Positions 18,101-24,969 of a stretch of DNA of 60,914 bases are shown here, piece by piece. Origin of the DNA: AM-0621 sp964386705 (lineage in GTDB: Bacteria; Planctomycetota; Planctomycetia; Planctomycetales; Planctomycetaceae); contig CAYLTY010000020.1 of the NCBI GenBank assembly GCA_964386705.1, positions 1 through 60,914 on the forward strand. The letters are read 5' to 3'. Within the stretch, counting starts at the first letter, position 1. Each line of letters opens with the position of its first letter. Below the pieces are notes generated by a model. The model was not told the origin of the DNA. It searched no databases and worked only from the letters and a program-made list of their open reading frames with translations. A program made the translations under genes and the position numbers.

Positions 18101-18483
18101 GTGACACAAACTTCACCGTGAATGGCGTCACGATTAACTCGGTCAGCAGTGGCACCGAAACTCCAACAAACATCGAACGCATCGCGCTGATCGGCGGACT
18201 CGGAGCCAACAAGCTCGATGCATCTCTTGCTACGGTCGCCGTGGTCCTGGTCGGTGGCGGGGGCAATGACACACTCTTGGGCGGCTCACAAGCCGACACG
18301 CTGAGCGGTGGTAATCGCAACGACTCGACCGTAGCCGGTAGCGACGGAGTTGACTCCCTCGACGGCGGCGCGGGCGCCGATGTCCTCGAGAACGACACGG
18401 CCGACTTCAAAACACTTAGTGGTGGAGACACGACCGTTGCTAACGTCTTTGCTCTCCTGCCCACGTGGGTGGATGCGCTGTAG
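12199..18483 (+). CDS. Giant FG-GAP / RTX repeat surface protein with LEPR motif
   Basis: A 2094-residue repeat protein. Residues 1-46 are a basic leader ending in EHLEPRVVPT, the LEPR-type motif found behind the N-terminus of many exported planctomycete giants; there is no classical hydrophobic signal peptide. Residues 47 to about 520 hold seven FG-GAP repeats of 66-72 residues, each built around GDVNGDGFDDLLIG, a calcium-binding DxDxDG-type loop as in integrin alpha propellers. A short RTX stretch follows (GGNDTLIGNGGADVIYGG), then a spacer, and the whole block is repeated (about residues 714-1385) with another seven FG-GAP units. From about 1450 to the end come dozens of RTX nonapeptides (GGxGNDxL), expected to form calcium-filled beta-rolls. 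A later ATG at 12235 is an alternative start. Expected role: calcium-dependent surface or secreted adhesive protein. No dedicated type I transporter gene is nearby. Confidence 0.88.
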   Translation: MIFRNWLVSVRSMPSPPRPTSSRARSRQAQPHAVTAIEHLEPRVVPTTIDLANLGAAGSTIVGADSVDQSGWSVSNAGDVNGDGFDDLLIGAPTANSVSNGRSDAGESYLVFGKASLPTTIDTATLGTAGVTIFGAEASDGSGYSLSGAGDVNGDGFDDIVIGACRADGLNNARPDSGETYVIFGSASLPTTIDLANLGSAGIRVSGAQEGDRSGLDVSRAGDVNGDGFDDILISAPYADLSGSILDTGRIYLIFGGSSLPQSVDLANLGALGKAILARPNVDLSSFAINGAGDVNGDGFDDLLIGAYLANSQAGESALIFGGSSLPSTIDLANLGTGGFFIAGINRNEVSGFAVSGAGDVNNDGFNDLLIGAKWARAHGDVTSHAGQSYVVFGKASFPPRLELANLGSAGITIFGTDTRDESGYSVSQAGDVNGDGFADILISAHLAAAAGNAKPYAGESYVIFGGSILPSTIDLAALGNAGITIFGAKSSDNSGRSVSSGGDVNGDGFDDLLIGAPSAELAGSGETGLTYVVFGGNNFTSSVTHQGTVAGETLTGNSAANVINGRGGNDTLIGNGGADVIYGGKGEDIVAIPDVTFRRLDGGNGSDTLRIDGAGISLDLTTLADTKLTSFEVIDLRGNGANSLTLNALEVLNLTSNSNASHTVNTLKVRRDADDTINMGIGWTRTSNTTVDGVTYNSYQNGATKLLLEALPITIDLANFVAAGSVIVGAEFDISGVSVSDAGDVNGDGFDDLIIGCRADTRTDNARFNSGKTYIVFGAASLPTTIDLANLGTAGVIIYGADTNDQSGFSVSTAGDVNGDGFDDLIIGTPRADGPGNTRQSSGESYVVFGGESLPRTIDLASLGTVGITIFGAESDDFSGTSVSGAGDVDGDGFDDLLIGVPQTNAVGDTPDKAGETLLIFGGATLPATVDLGNISVRATAFLGASGSYSGFSVSNAGDINGDSFDDLLIGAPNASVSAPGRLEAGKTYVVFGGASLPTTLDLGNLDGFGATILGAHHGDRSGVSVSSVGDVNGDGFDDLLIGAFAADGANNELDNGASYVVFGSDSLPSTLDLLTLGQAGITITGSDTFDFSGRTVSSAGDVNGDGFDDILIGASHADGSTNAKAYSGESYLIFGGILLPTTIDLSGLGALGLTIFGANEYDGRGLSISNAGDANGDGFDDFLIGAPFSTGVVNDKVISGRTYLFLGSNDYTNSVTHSGTTSNDMCTGNSAANVLSGARGNDTLIGNGGADVIYGGEGADILAISEITFQRVDGGNGSDTLRVDGAGIALNLTTLADNKLASIETIDLRGNGANSLTLDLLDVLNITSNSNPARSTNTLTVRRDSDDAVTMGAGWTQGADTKVSGVNFQTFTQGAATLRVEIPQPISAVLVQGKIVFTPPAGLAVDVLVTRDNGSQEIVVASRTGGMTTAEFRFPIASVTGGLEASLGLQDDLFDATLADIPVTLDGGDGNDSLSGGTANDSLTGGTANDQLSGGNGDDTLTGGLGQNTLLAGNGGSDLLFEIFNADLTLTSSQLTVVNGDGTVIDSLSGFEKALILGGGSANRLDAALSGIPVTLFGGGGNDVLIGGNQADSLDGQGGNDTLTGSAGADIVLGGAGNDFLKEVFDQNLTLTNTALLAAGNGQVSVTDKLTAIELADLGGGISRNRIDLSGFAASLGATVNGNGQSDTIIGSPGSDMIITLTGADVINGLGGADVVFSGSGNDTISGGDGFDNISGQNGDDLISGDVGNDVLVGGAGRDTLNGGADSDFLSGQADSGLLNGGDGNDILQGSTANDTLNGDAGDDRLLGLQSNDILNGGVGADTLFGGIGNDTLAGGAGTDDLRGESGSDTIDGGADADRINEVLDTNVTISGTAAASSITTAGFGTDTITNVERINLTGGAAANFLDARNANLPILLMGDAGNDTLLGGSKSDIINGGAGNDVLSGGGSNDLIEGGDGTDYVLEKGDTNFTVNGVTINSVSSGTETPTNIERIALIGGLGANKLDASLATVAVVLVGGGGNDTLLGGSQADTLSGGNRNDSTVAGSDGVDSLDGGAGADVLENDTADFKTLSGGDTTVANVFALLPTWVDAL
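12337..14336 (+). repeat. Internal tandem duplication, block 1 (7 FG-GAP + RTX + spacer)
   Basis: First of two consecutive coding blocks of about 2.0 kb. Equivalent Asp codons of the opening TIDLAN motif lie at 12346 and 14347, an offset of 2001 bases or 667 codons. Each block has seven FG-GAP units followed by the same RTX segment and a spacer containing GNGANSLTL. The spacers align residue by residue, so this is duplication of a whole segment and not only a shared repeat family. Confidence 0.85.
14338..16350 (+). repeat. Internal tandem duplication, block 2
   Basis: Second copy of the 2.0-kb block. It preserves the order of seven FG-GAP units, SVTHSGT linker, GNSAANVLSG RTX start and GNGANSLTL spacer. 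Divergence from block 1 is substantial in the variable loops, which argues against a very recent duplication or an assembly artefact. Confidence 0.83.
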
Positions 18484-18590
18484 CGGGGCGTGGTCTTCAA
18501 AGGCGGCGCCATGTAGCTGGCAGTCCACCGAACAGCGTGGCCCAGATGTTTTCCAACAGACAGGCAGTCGATTCGATGCCGGATCGAACT

Positions 18591-18749
18591 TCATCCCTTA
18601 CGCAGGGCGCTGAACGTGGTGGTCATGATGTCTTTGAGCAGGCTGCTGTCGTTGGAGTGCACGACGAATCGCGAACCGTGCTGGATGGTGCGGAGTTGCT
18701 GCTCCAGCTTGCCGAACCACGAGCCCGCCGGAATGTGACGTTTCTCTCC
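18591..18749. repeat. Direct repeat, right copy (aldolase 3' end)
   Basis: Right member of the pair of direct repeats bracketing the giant gene. It is the functional 3' end of the aldolase gene and begins at its stop codon (TGA on the minus strand, 18593-18591). Confidence 0.9.
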
Positions 18750-19397
18750 AGCGTCGATGATTCGACGAACCATCGCGATGAAGTCGGGGTGGTCGTACTC
18801 ATTGGGGATGCCCATGTTGGTCGTCAGATCGTTGGGGCCGATGAATAGCGCGTTGACGCCGGGAATCGCGCAGATGGCATCCAGATTTTCAACGGCGCGA
18901 ACGGATTCGATCATGGGGACGAACAAAGTGTCCGCGCACTTTTCCTCGGTCACATAGCGCCGCGTCTTCTCGCTGGGCCAACGACCTTCCTTGATCACTC
19001 GTTCGAGTGCCTCGCCCTTGAGCGGTCGATAAACGGCAGCGGCAGCGAGTCGTTTCAGCTGCTCCACATCCTCCGCGTAGGGAATGACGACACCATCAAA
19101 TGAGTCGCACACCTTGGCGACGTCATCCGCATCGCGGCTGTGGGTCCGTGCCAGGCAGGCGATGCCCTTTGATGCCAGTGCATATCGCAGCGGCAGGAAG
19201 TCGGCGATGTCGAGCGCATTGTGCTCAGCCGTGACGACCACAAAATCAATCGAGCCGTCGGGAATGAAGTCTACGATTGCTGGCACGACAGCATGCTGAA
19301 TCAGCGTGCCAAAAACTGTGTGCCCATGCTGCATCTTCTCCTTAAGCATCCGAGCAGGCTTCGTCGGCTTCGCACCGTAGGCAGGTGTTGGATTCAT
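18591..19397 (-). CDS. HpcH/HpaI-family aldolase
   Basis: 268 residues from ATG 19397 (MNPTPAYGAK); the upstream in-frame ATG adds 29 unlikely residues. The family hallmarks are VVVTAEHNALD (the catalytic region often read E-H), FVPMIESVRAVEN (metal-binding Glu) and NALFIGPNDL (metal-binding Asp). Members are class II, divalent-metal-dependent pyruvate aldolases that cleave 4-hydroxy-2-oxo acids such as 2,4-dihydroxyhept-2-enedioate. The motif AEHNALD is less canonical than the usual DxEH, so the natural substrate may differ. The gene runs toward the giant surface-protein gene (107 bases between the two stops) and its 3' end is duplicated on the far side of that gene. No other gene of an aromatic or sugar-acid pathway is adjacent. 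Confidence 0.88.
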   Translation of the reverse strand: MNPTPAYGAKPTKPARMLKEKMQHGHTVFGTLIQHAVVPAIVDFIPDGSIDFVVVTAEHNALDIADFLPLRYALASKGIACLARTHSRDADDVAKVCDSFDGVVIPYAEDVEQLKRLAAAAVYRPLKGEALERVIKEGRWPSEKTRRYVTEEKCADTLFVPMIESVRAVENLDAICAIPGVNALFIGPNDLTTNMGIPNEYDHPDFIAMVRRIIDAGEKRHIPAGSWFGKLEQQLRTIQHGSRFVVHSNDSSLLKDIMTTTFSALRKG

Positions 19398-19791
19398 GGT
19401 CTGTCCGAACCTCTTTAAGGGGACGCGTGGCGGTTCGATATAGATACCAACATCTAGCCCTAAGTCGCTACCCACCATCGCCATTGCATCGTCGAAGATG
19501 CAACGCGAGCAAAATCTGCGGCTCAGCGCGCATCGGTCAAAGATCTGCCACTCTGCGCATAACTTGATGCGGTTTGGTGAAGCCGCTGCTGCAAATTACG
19601 CAATGCTAAAGCAGAAGAACGAGAGAATCTGCAGCCGGAGTTGGATGCAGATCAAGTCCTTCGGATCACGGAGCGATCAGCGACGATTGACTGGCACGGC
19701 ATTCGCAATTGCTCCCGGTGATCGATCACGCGTTTGACATGCATGCTGACTCACCAAGTCAGTTTCATCAGGAAATACCGAGGAACACATC
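19398..19791. other. Divergent intergenic region
   Basis: About 390 bases between the divergent aldolase gene and the 45-residue membrane peptide gene. It presumably holds both promoters, but I cannot assign -35/-10 boxes with confidence and see no repeat or coding frame. Confidence 0.4.
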
Positions 19792-19929
19792 ATGAATACA
19801 ATCAGAACGACCCCCAACCAAGGGCATTCACGCGCGGGTAAGGTGAAGTATGCGATGGCCGGCTGGCTGCTGGGGTTGCCCCTGCCGATCATTATCATCC
19901 TGCTGTTCTTCCGCGGCTGCGATTTCTGA
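19792..19929 (+). CDS. 45-residue single-pass membrane peptide
   Basis: A short frame with good gene-like features. ATG 19792 is preceded at the right distance by GAGGAA. The product begins with about 17 polar residues (MNTIRTTPNQGHSRAGK), followed by one strongly hydrophobic helix (WLLGLPLPIIIILLFF) and a short tail RGCDF ending at TGA 19929. A stem-loop with a T-run follows 34 bases later. A positively charged N-terminal segment before the helix suggests N-in orientation. I do not recognise a family. Position just upstream of the DUF1501 pair is probably coincidental because of the terminator-like hairpin and 320 bases between them. Confidence 0.6.
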   Translation: MNTIRTTPNQGHSRAGKVKYAMAGWLLGLPLPIIIILLFFRGCDF

Positions 19930-19962
19930 TTCGCGGCAGGAACGGTGAGATAGCATTCAGAG

Positions 19963-20006
19963 GAGCTCCCGGTGAGACCACAAACGTGTCGCGCCGGGAG
20001 CTCTTT
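19963..20006 (+). terminator. Stem-loop terminator-like hairpin
   Basis: A perfect 10-base-pair stem GAGCTCCCGG (19963-19972) with CCGGGAGCTC (19994-20003), a 21-base loop, then TTTC. It is placed 33 bases after the small membrane-peptide gene. The loop is long for a strong intrinsic terminator, so a processing or attenuation hairpin is possible. Confidence 0.55.
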
Positions 20007-20249
20007 CATGCGCTGCCGGATGAGTTGCTTGCGGTCAAATCTGGCGTATCGAGCGTTCGAAGATGCCATCGCGCCGAGAAGGTCCAAAAATGAATCATGT
20101 CATTGAGAGACCGTCGCCGAGATTGCTTCATGAGCCGGTCGGATGTGGATGCGAAGGAGCCCCTCGCGTCCGAATCGACTTGCCAATACGATTTTTGATC
20201 GCAAACTTCCGTTGCGGAACAATAACTGACTCGCCTTGAGGCTTGATCA

Positions 20250-21668
20250 ATGAACTTCGGGAAATCGCTGTGTTCTGGCCCTGTCACGCGTCGCGAATGC
20301 CTGGCTGCGGGAGCCCTTGGCTTGGGCGGCCTCGCCCTGCCGGACCTATTTCGGATGCAAGCTCAGGCGGCGGAAGCCGGACGGCGAGTTGACCCGGACA
20401 CGTCGGTGATTTTCATCTGGTTGCCTGGTGGTCCGCCGCATATGGACATGTACGACATGAAGCCGAAGGCTTCGTCGGACTATCGCGGCGTCTTTACCCC
20501 GATTCCCACGACGGTGCCGGGCTTGGACGTCTGCGAATTGATGCCGCATCACGCCCAGCTGGCTCACAAGTACTCGGTCGTGCGTTCGGTCGCTCACAAC
20601 TTCGCCGACCACGGTGGCGGTCACAAACGCCTGATGACGGGCCGCATTCCCAATACTCCGGTCGACACCGTGAACGACGCTCCGGCGACGGGATCGGTCG
20701 TCGCCAAGTGCCGCGAATGGATCGATCGCGGAATTCCAAACTACATCTCGATGAATCCAGGTGGACGCACCAACGATGTGTTCGCGCAGGGCGCCGCTTA
20801 TCTCGGACAGTCTTACCTGCCATTTAACGTTGAAGGCGACCCAATGTCGCCCAGGTTTTCGGTGCCGAACATCGCGCCGACGGGAACGTCCCAAGATCGA
20901 GTCAGCGACCGCATGTCGTTGCTCAACAATCTGGATCGTATTGAACGCCAGATGGACGCTGCGGGCGTGATGGGTTCCATCGACCGTTATCAACAGCGCG
21001 CGGTCAGCATGCTGTTGAGCGACCGCGCCAAGAAAGCGTTTGACCTGACGTTAGAACCGGAAGTCGTCCGCGATCGCTACGGCCGCCACTGCTGGGGCCA
21101 GCGAGCCTTGATGGCTCGGCGTCTGGTGGAAGCCGGCGTTAGCTTCGTAACCGTCGTTATGGAAAACCCCTACCAGTCGAACGTGCCGTTCCTGAAGCAG
21201 GGTGTCTACAACTGGGACTCGCACGCGGTGAACTGCCACATCTGGGACGACCTCAACGTCCGCCTGCCGATCTACGATCAAGCCGTCATGGCCTTGATTG
21301 ATGATGTGTATCAACGTGGCATGGATGAGAAGACCCTGATCGTCGTCACCGGCGAATTCGGTCGCACGCCGCGCATTGAGAACTCTGTCGGATCACAGAC
21401 AGGAGTCATGCAGCCCGGTCGCGATCACTGGCCGCAGGCCATGTCGATGATCCTGGCTGGCGGCGGCATGCGTACCGGCCAGATTGTCGGCTCGACGAAC
21501 TCCAAGGGTGAGCACCCCGCGGATCGGCCGCTGACGCCGAACGATCTGTGGGCCACCGTCTATCGTCATCTGGGCATCGACTACACAGACTCGTTCCTGG
21601 ACCGTCGCGGACGTCCGATGCCGATCCTGCCGTTTGGTGAGCCGATCTCAGAACTGCTGCGTTCCTGA
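20250..21668 (+). CDS. DUF1501 protein (sulfatase-like fold), Tat-exported
   Basis: 472 residues from ATG 20250, with GAGG eight bases upstream. The N-terminus carries a twin-arginine-type leader (TRRECLAAGALGLGGLALPDLF). The body has the usual DUF1501 blocks: FIWLPGGPPHMDMYDMKP, HNFADHGGGHKRLMTG, WGQRALMARRLVEAGVSFVTV, DSHAVNCHIWDDL, VVTGEFGRTPRIE and DHWPQAMSMILAGGG. DUF1501 proteins resemble sulfatases and alkaline phosphatases in fold and occur in dozens of copies per planctomycete genome, usually beside a DUF1549/DUF1553 cytochrome-like gene. Here that partner is absent and a second DUF1501 gene follows 133 bases downstream. Their enzymatic activity has not been settled. Confidence 0.93.
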   Translation: MNFGKSLCSGPVTRRECLAAGALGLGGLALPDLFRMQAQAAEAGRRVDPDTSVIFIWLPGGPPHMDMYDMKPKASSDYRGVFTPIPTTVPGLDVCELMPHHAQLAHKYSVVRSVAHNFADHGGGHKRLMTGRIPNTPVDTVNDAPATGSVVAKCREWIDRGIPNYISMNPGGRTNDVFAQGAAYLGQSYLPFNVEGDPMSPRFSVPNIAPTGTSQDRVSDRMSLLNNLDRIERQMDAAGVMGSIDRYQQRAVSMLLSDRAKKAFDLTLEPEVVRDRYGRHCWGQRALMARRLVEAGVSFVTVVMENPYQSNVPFLKQGVYNWDSHAVNCHIWDDLNVRLPIYDQAVMALIDDVYQRGMDEKTLIVVTGEFGRTPRIENSVGSQTGVMQPGRDHWPQAMSMILAGGGMRTGQIVGSTNSKGEHPADRPLTPNDLWATVYRHLGIDYTDSFLDRRGRPMPILPFGEPISELLRS

Positions 21669-21801
21669 AACGTCGCTAGTCGGGATGGCCTGTTCGCGCG
21701 CAGGCTGAGGTTGTCTGCCGCGTTCGGCTTGAATGTGCCGCGAGCGCGGCGGATGATGGAGTCTTGGAACATCTGACATCGACGTTTCCGAGGCTGTGGC
21801 G

Positions 21802-23265
21802 ATGAATCCATTCTGCGAACATCTGGCGGAGCTGAATCGACGGCAGTTCTTTGGCAGCACAGGGCTGCGTATGGGTAGCATCGGCCTCGCCATGCTGGCT
21901 CCGCAGTTGCTGCAGTCGGCCTGCGCGGCCGAACGGGTGCAGCCGGGAGTGGCGGACCTGCCGCACTTTCCGCCGAAAGCCAAGTCGCTGATCTACCTCC
22001 ATATGAATGGAGGCCCCTCGCAGCTGGACCTGTGGGACCATAAGCCAAAGCTCGGCGAGTACTTTGACAAGGACCTGCCGGACAGCATTCGTAACGGTCA
22101 GCGTATCACCACGATGACCAGCGGCCAGAAGCGCTTTCCGGTCGCGCCGTCGGCATTCAAGTTTGCTCAGCATGGTCGTAGCGGCACCTGGGTCAGCGAG
22201 TTATTGCCCCACACCGCCAAGCACGTGGACGACATTGCGGTCGTGCGGTCGGTACAGACCAATGCCATCAATCACGATCCGGCGTGCACCTACGTGATGA
22301 CTGGCAGCGAAGTGCCCGGTAAGCCGAGCATCGGTTCATGGCTGGGCTATGGCTTGGGGGCGGTTACGAATGATCTGCCAGCGTTCGTAGTGCTGACGCC
22401 GAACTGGAAGTCCAAGAACGCGGCGCAGGCGTTGTTCACGCGCATGTGGAGCAGCGGGTTTCTGGCATCGAAGTACACCGGCGTCGCGTTGAGAAGTGTG
22501 GGCGACCCGGTGCTCTATATTCAGAACCCGGACGGCGTCGATGAACGCAACCGCCGCGCCATGCTGGATACTCTGGGGCAGCTCAATCAGCGCACCTTCG
22601 ACCGTTTTGCAGACCCCGAAACTTTGACGCGCATGACGCAGTATGAGATGGCGTTCCGCATGCAGCGCAGCGTGCCGGAACTCGTCGACCTGTCGGGTGA
22701 GTCGCAAGCAACCCTCGACATGTACGGTCCTGATGTCACCAAACCCGGCACGTTTGCCGCGAGTGCCCTCTTGGCTCGCCGCATGATCGAACGCGGCGTA
22801 CGTGTGGTGCAGGTGTTGCATCGCGGTTGGGATCAGCACAGCCAACTGCCGAGCGAAATCCGGTTGCAATGTAACGATACTGATCAGCCAGCGGCGGCTT
22901 TGCTGCAAGACCTCAAGCAGCGCGGGTTGCTGGATAATACTCTGGTCGTCTGGGGCGGAGAGTTCGGTCGCACGGTCTATTCGCAAGGCACACTGACCAA
23001 AGACAACTACGGCCGCGACCATCATCCGCGTAATTTCTGTATGTGGGCGGCTGGCGGCGGTATCAAGGGTGGCACCGTGTACGGTGAGACCGACGACTTC
23101 AGTTACAACGTCGTCGACAAGCCTTGTCATTTGAATGATCTGAATGCCACTTTGCTGCATTGCCTCGGCATCGACCATGAACGTTTCACCTATCGCTTCC
23201 AGGGCCTTGACCAACGCCTGACCGGTGTTGAACAGCAGCACGTCGTCAAAGAACTGCTGTCTTGA
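21802..23265 (+). CDS. DUF1501 protein, second tandem copy, Tat-exported
   Basis: 487 residues from ATG 21802, which is eight bases after GAGG; a GTG two codons earlier is possible but less well placed. The leader NRRQFFGSTGLRMGSIGLAM fits the Tat consensus. The DUF1501 signatures are LIYLHMNGGPSQLDLWDHKP, NAINHDPACTYVMTG, WGGEFGRTVYSQGT, GRDHHPRNFCMWAAGGG and the C-terminal CLGIDHERFTYRFQGLD. It belongs to the subgroup with a longer middle region, distinct from the gene upstream, so this is not a recent tandem duplication. A secreted esterase gene follows 57 bases downstream on the same strand, suggesting one transcript. Confidence 0.93.
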   Translation: MNPFCEHLAELNRRQFFGSTGLRMGSIGLAMLAPQLLQSACAAERVQPGVADLPHFPPKAKSLIYLHMNGGPSQLDLWDHKPKLGEYFDKDLPDSIRNGQRITTMTSGQKRFPVAPSAFKFAQHGRSGTWVSELLPHTAKHVDDIAVVRSVQTNAINHDPACTYVMTGSEVPGKPSIGSWLGYGLGAVTNDLPAFVVLTPNWKSKNAAQALFTRMWSSGFLASKYTGVALRSVGDPVLYIQNPDGVDERNRRAMLDTLGQLNQRTFDRFADPETLTRMTQYEMAFRMQRSVPELVDLSGESQATLDMYGPDVTKPGTFAASALLARRMIERGVRVVQVLHRGWDQHSQLPSEIRLQCNDTDQPAAALLQDLKQRGLLDNTLVVWGGEFGRTVYSQGTLTKDNYGRDHHPRNFCMWAAGGGIKGGTVYGETDDFSYNVVDKPCHLNDLNATLLHCLGIDHERFTYRFQGLDQRLTGVEQQHVVKELLS

Positions 23266-23322
23266 ACGATGCCACTGCGGTCCGGTGGGTGCCAAAACTC
23301 TCTTTTTCTGTCGGAGTTCACG

Positions 23323-24144
23323 ATGACCCGCCGACTGTTGTTGATTGTGGCGTTGCTGTGTTGCCAGACGGCTCTAGCGCAGAACACTCCCGGAAGACTT
23401 GGGGACCTGCAACGTCGCGAATGGAAGGTCGATGAAGTTGACCGCGAAGCGCTGCTGCACCTGCCGGCGAACTCAAAGACGCAGGCGTTGCCGGTGGTGT
23501 TCGCGTTTCATGGTCACAGCGGCACCATGAATCAGGCGGCGCGCAGCTTTCAGTATCACCGGCACTGGCCGGAAGCGATCGTGGTTTACATGCAGGGGCT
23601 GAAGACCCCGGGTCGGATCACCGATCCCGAAGGCAAGCAGTTCGGCTGGCAGCATGACAAAGGCGATCAGGGTGATCGCGATCTGAAGTTCTTTGATGCG
23701 GTGCTGGCCAGTCTGAAGCAGGACTATAAGGTCGATGAGGACCGCATCTATGTCACCGGCCATTCCAACGGCGGCAGCTTCACCTATCTGCTGTGGGCGA
23801 ATCGCGGTGAGGTCTTTGCGGCTGTTGCACCTTCTGCGTCCGCGCCTCCCAAGGACGCTCGCACCAAGCTGAAGCCGAAACCTGTGCTGCATGTGGCTGG
23901 TGAGAACGACAAGCTCGTCAAGTACGAGTGGCAGAAGCTGACGATCGATCTGCTGCGGAGAATGAATCACTGCCAGGCGGACGGGGAGAAATGGGAACCA
24001 CACTGCGTGCGTTATCCTTCCCCGGATGGGTTTCCCGTGGTGACATTCATCACCGATGGCGGTCATCAGTTCCCGCCGGATGCCGCGCCGACCATCGTCA
24101 AGTTCTTTAAGGAGCATCGTCGGGCTGCTGCCAAACGCGACTGA
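23323..24144 (+). CDS. Secreted PHB-depolymerase / feruloyl-esterase-like hydrolase
   Basis: 273 residues from ATG 23323 (MTRRLLLIVALLCCQTALAQ), which gives a clean signal peptide and has GGAG upstream. The mature protein shows the LpqC / polyhydroxybutyrate depolymerase layout: oxyanion HGHSGTMNQAARSF, nucleophile elbow VTGHSNGGSF (Ser148), PVLHVAGENDKLVKY (acid region) and FITDGGHQFP (His). Family members hydrolyse extracellular polyesters or feruloylated polysaccharides. It is only 57 bases from the DUF1501 gene upstream, in line with an exported degradation cassette. The exact polymer cannot be inferred. Confidence 0.85.
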   Translation: MTRRLLLIVALLCCQTALAQNTPGRLGDLQRREWKVDEVDREALLHLPANSKTQALPVVFAFHGHSGTMNQAARSFQYHRHWPEAIVVYMQGLKTPGRITDPEGKQFGWQHDKGDQGDRDLKFFDAVLASLKQDYKVDEDRIYVTGHSNGGSFTYLLWANRGEVFAAVAPSASAPPKDARTKLKPKPVLHVAGENDKLVKYEWQKLTIDLLRRMNHCQADGEKWEPHCVRYPSPDGFPVVTFITDGGHQFPPDAAPTIVKFFKEHRRAAAKRD

Positions 24145-24206
24145 GCATCATTGGCACGCCTGAATCGTCGATAACATTCCGTCGATAACATTCCACAGTC
24201 GTCCCC

Positions 24207-24896
24207 ATGCCCGGCGCATCAAAGAGCAAACCATCTCGAGCCGATATCAATCTTATCTTGCGGCGGCTGGAGCGCGCTTATGGGCCGGTTGAGCCACCTG
24301 AGCAATTGCGAGTGCTCGATGAACTGATTGCAACCATCCTGTCGCAGAATACGACCGACTCAAACAGCGGAGCCGCATTCGCGGACTTGAAGTCCCGCTT
24401 CAGAGACTGGAAACAGGTACGGACCGCGCGGGTTGAAGAGGTAGCCGACGCGATTCGCATCGCCGGGCTGGCCAATCAAAAGGCGCCGCGAATTCAGACG
24501 GTGCTGCAGCGACTGCACGCCGAACGCTGCGAACTGTCTCTGGAGTTCCTGCACGACTGGCCTCTCGGTGAAGCTGTGGAGTACCTGCGCGGCTTCCCCG
24601 GCGTTGGGCCTAAAACAGCGGCGTGCGTGTTGCTGTTCGCCTGCCGCAAACCAATCTTGCCGGTGGACACTCACGTGCATCGCGTGAGCCAGCGCCTGAG
24701 ACTGATCGGACCAAAGACAAATGAAGCCGATGCTCACGAAGAGCTGGCCAGCCTCGTGCAGTCCGAACGCGTGTTGGACTTTCACATTCAACTGATTCGC
24801 CACGGCCGCCGAGTCTGCTCGGCCCGTAATCCCGGCTGTTCGTCGTGTCCGTTGCTGGATCGTTGTCCGGAAGGCCAAAGTCTGATGCTGGGATAA
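24207..24896 (+). CDS. Endonuclease III-like DNA glycosylase with [4Fe-4S] cluster
   Basis: 229 residues. The helix-hairpin-helix segment LRGFPGVGPKTAACVL contains Lys136, and VDTHVHRVSQRL contains Asp154; the 18-residue spacing equals that of the catalytic Lys120/Asp138 pair in E. coli Nth. The C-terminus CSARNPGCSSCPLLDRC has the Cys-x6-Cys-x2-Cys-x5-Cys pattern of the iron-sulfur cluster. It therefore looks like an active bifunctional glycosylase/AP lyase for oxidised pyrimidines. The opening SRADINLILRRLERAYGP is also close to the Nth-like group found beside classical Nth in many bacteria. A strong bidirectional terminator follows 21 bases after the stop. Confidence 0.92.
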   Translation: MPGASKSKPSRADINLILRRLERAYGPVEPPEQLRVLDELIATILSQNTTDSNSGAAFADLKSRFRDWKQVRTARVEEVADAIRIAGLANQKAPRIQTVLQRLHAERCELSLEFLHDWPLGEAVEYLRGFPGVGPKTAACVLLFACRKPILPVDTHVHRVSQRLRLIGPKTNEADAHEELASLVQSERVLDFHIQLIRHGRRVCSARNPGCSSCPLLDRCPEGQSLMLG

Positions 24897-24917
24897 ACTC
24901 AGTGGCCTATCAAAAGG

Positions 24918-24952
24918 AAAAGGCCGAGCGTGAACGCTCGGCCTTTTCTTTG
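24918..24952. terminator. Bidirectional intrinsic terminator
   Basis: A 13-base-pair perfect stem (24918-24930 with 24935-24947) around a TGAA tetraloop, A-rich on the left and T-rich on the right, so it can work on both strands. It separates the convergent endonuclease III-like gene and the histone-like gene. Confidence 0.9.
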
Positions 24953-24969
24953 TAGTCCACTTGTCGACG

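Noticed and set aside
12199..18483. Type I secretion hemolysin operon
   Set aside because: Although RTX repeats are present, no ABC transporter, membrane fusion protein or acyltransferase gene lies nearby.
13303..18512. Long minus-strand open frames opposite the giant repeat gene (for example 17256-18062 and 18084-18512)
   Set aside because: They are mirror frames of the highly repetitive GGxGNDxL-coding DNA, low-complexity Ser/Pro/Val products without start signals.
19398..19791. Riboswitch in the long gap upstream of the small membrane peptide
   Set aside because: I could not find a conserved core of any known class and hairpins are weak.
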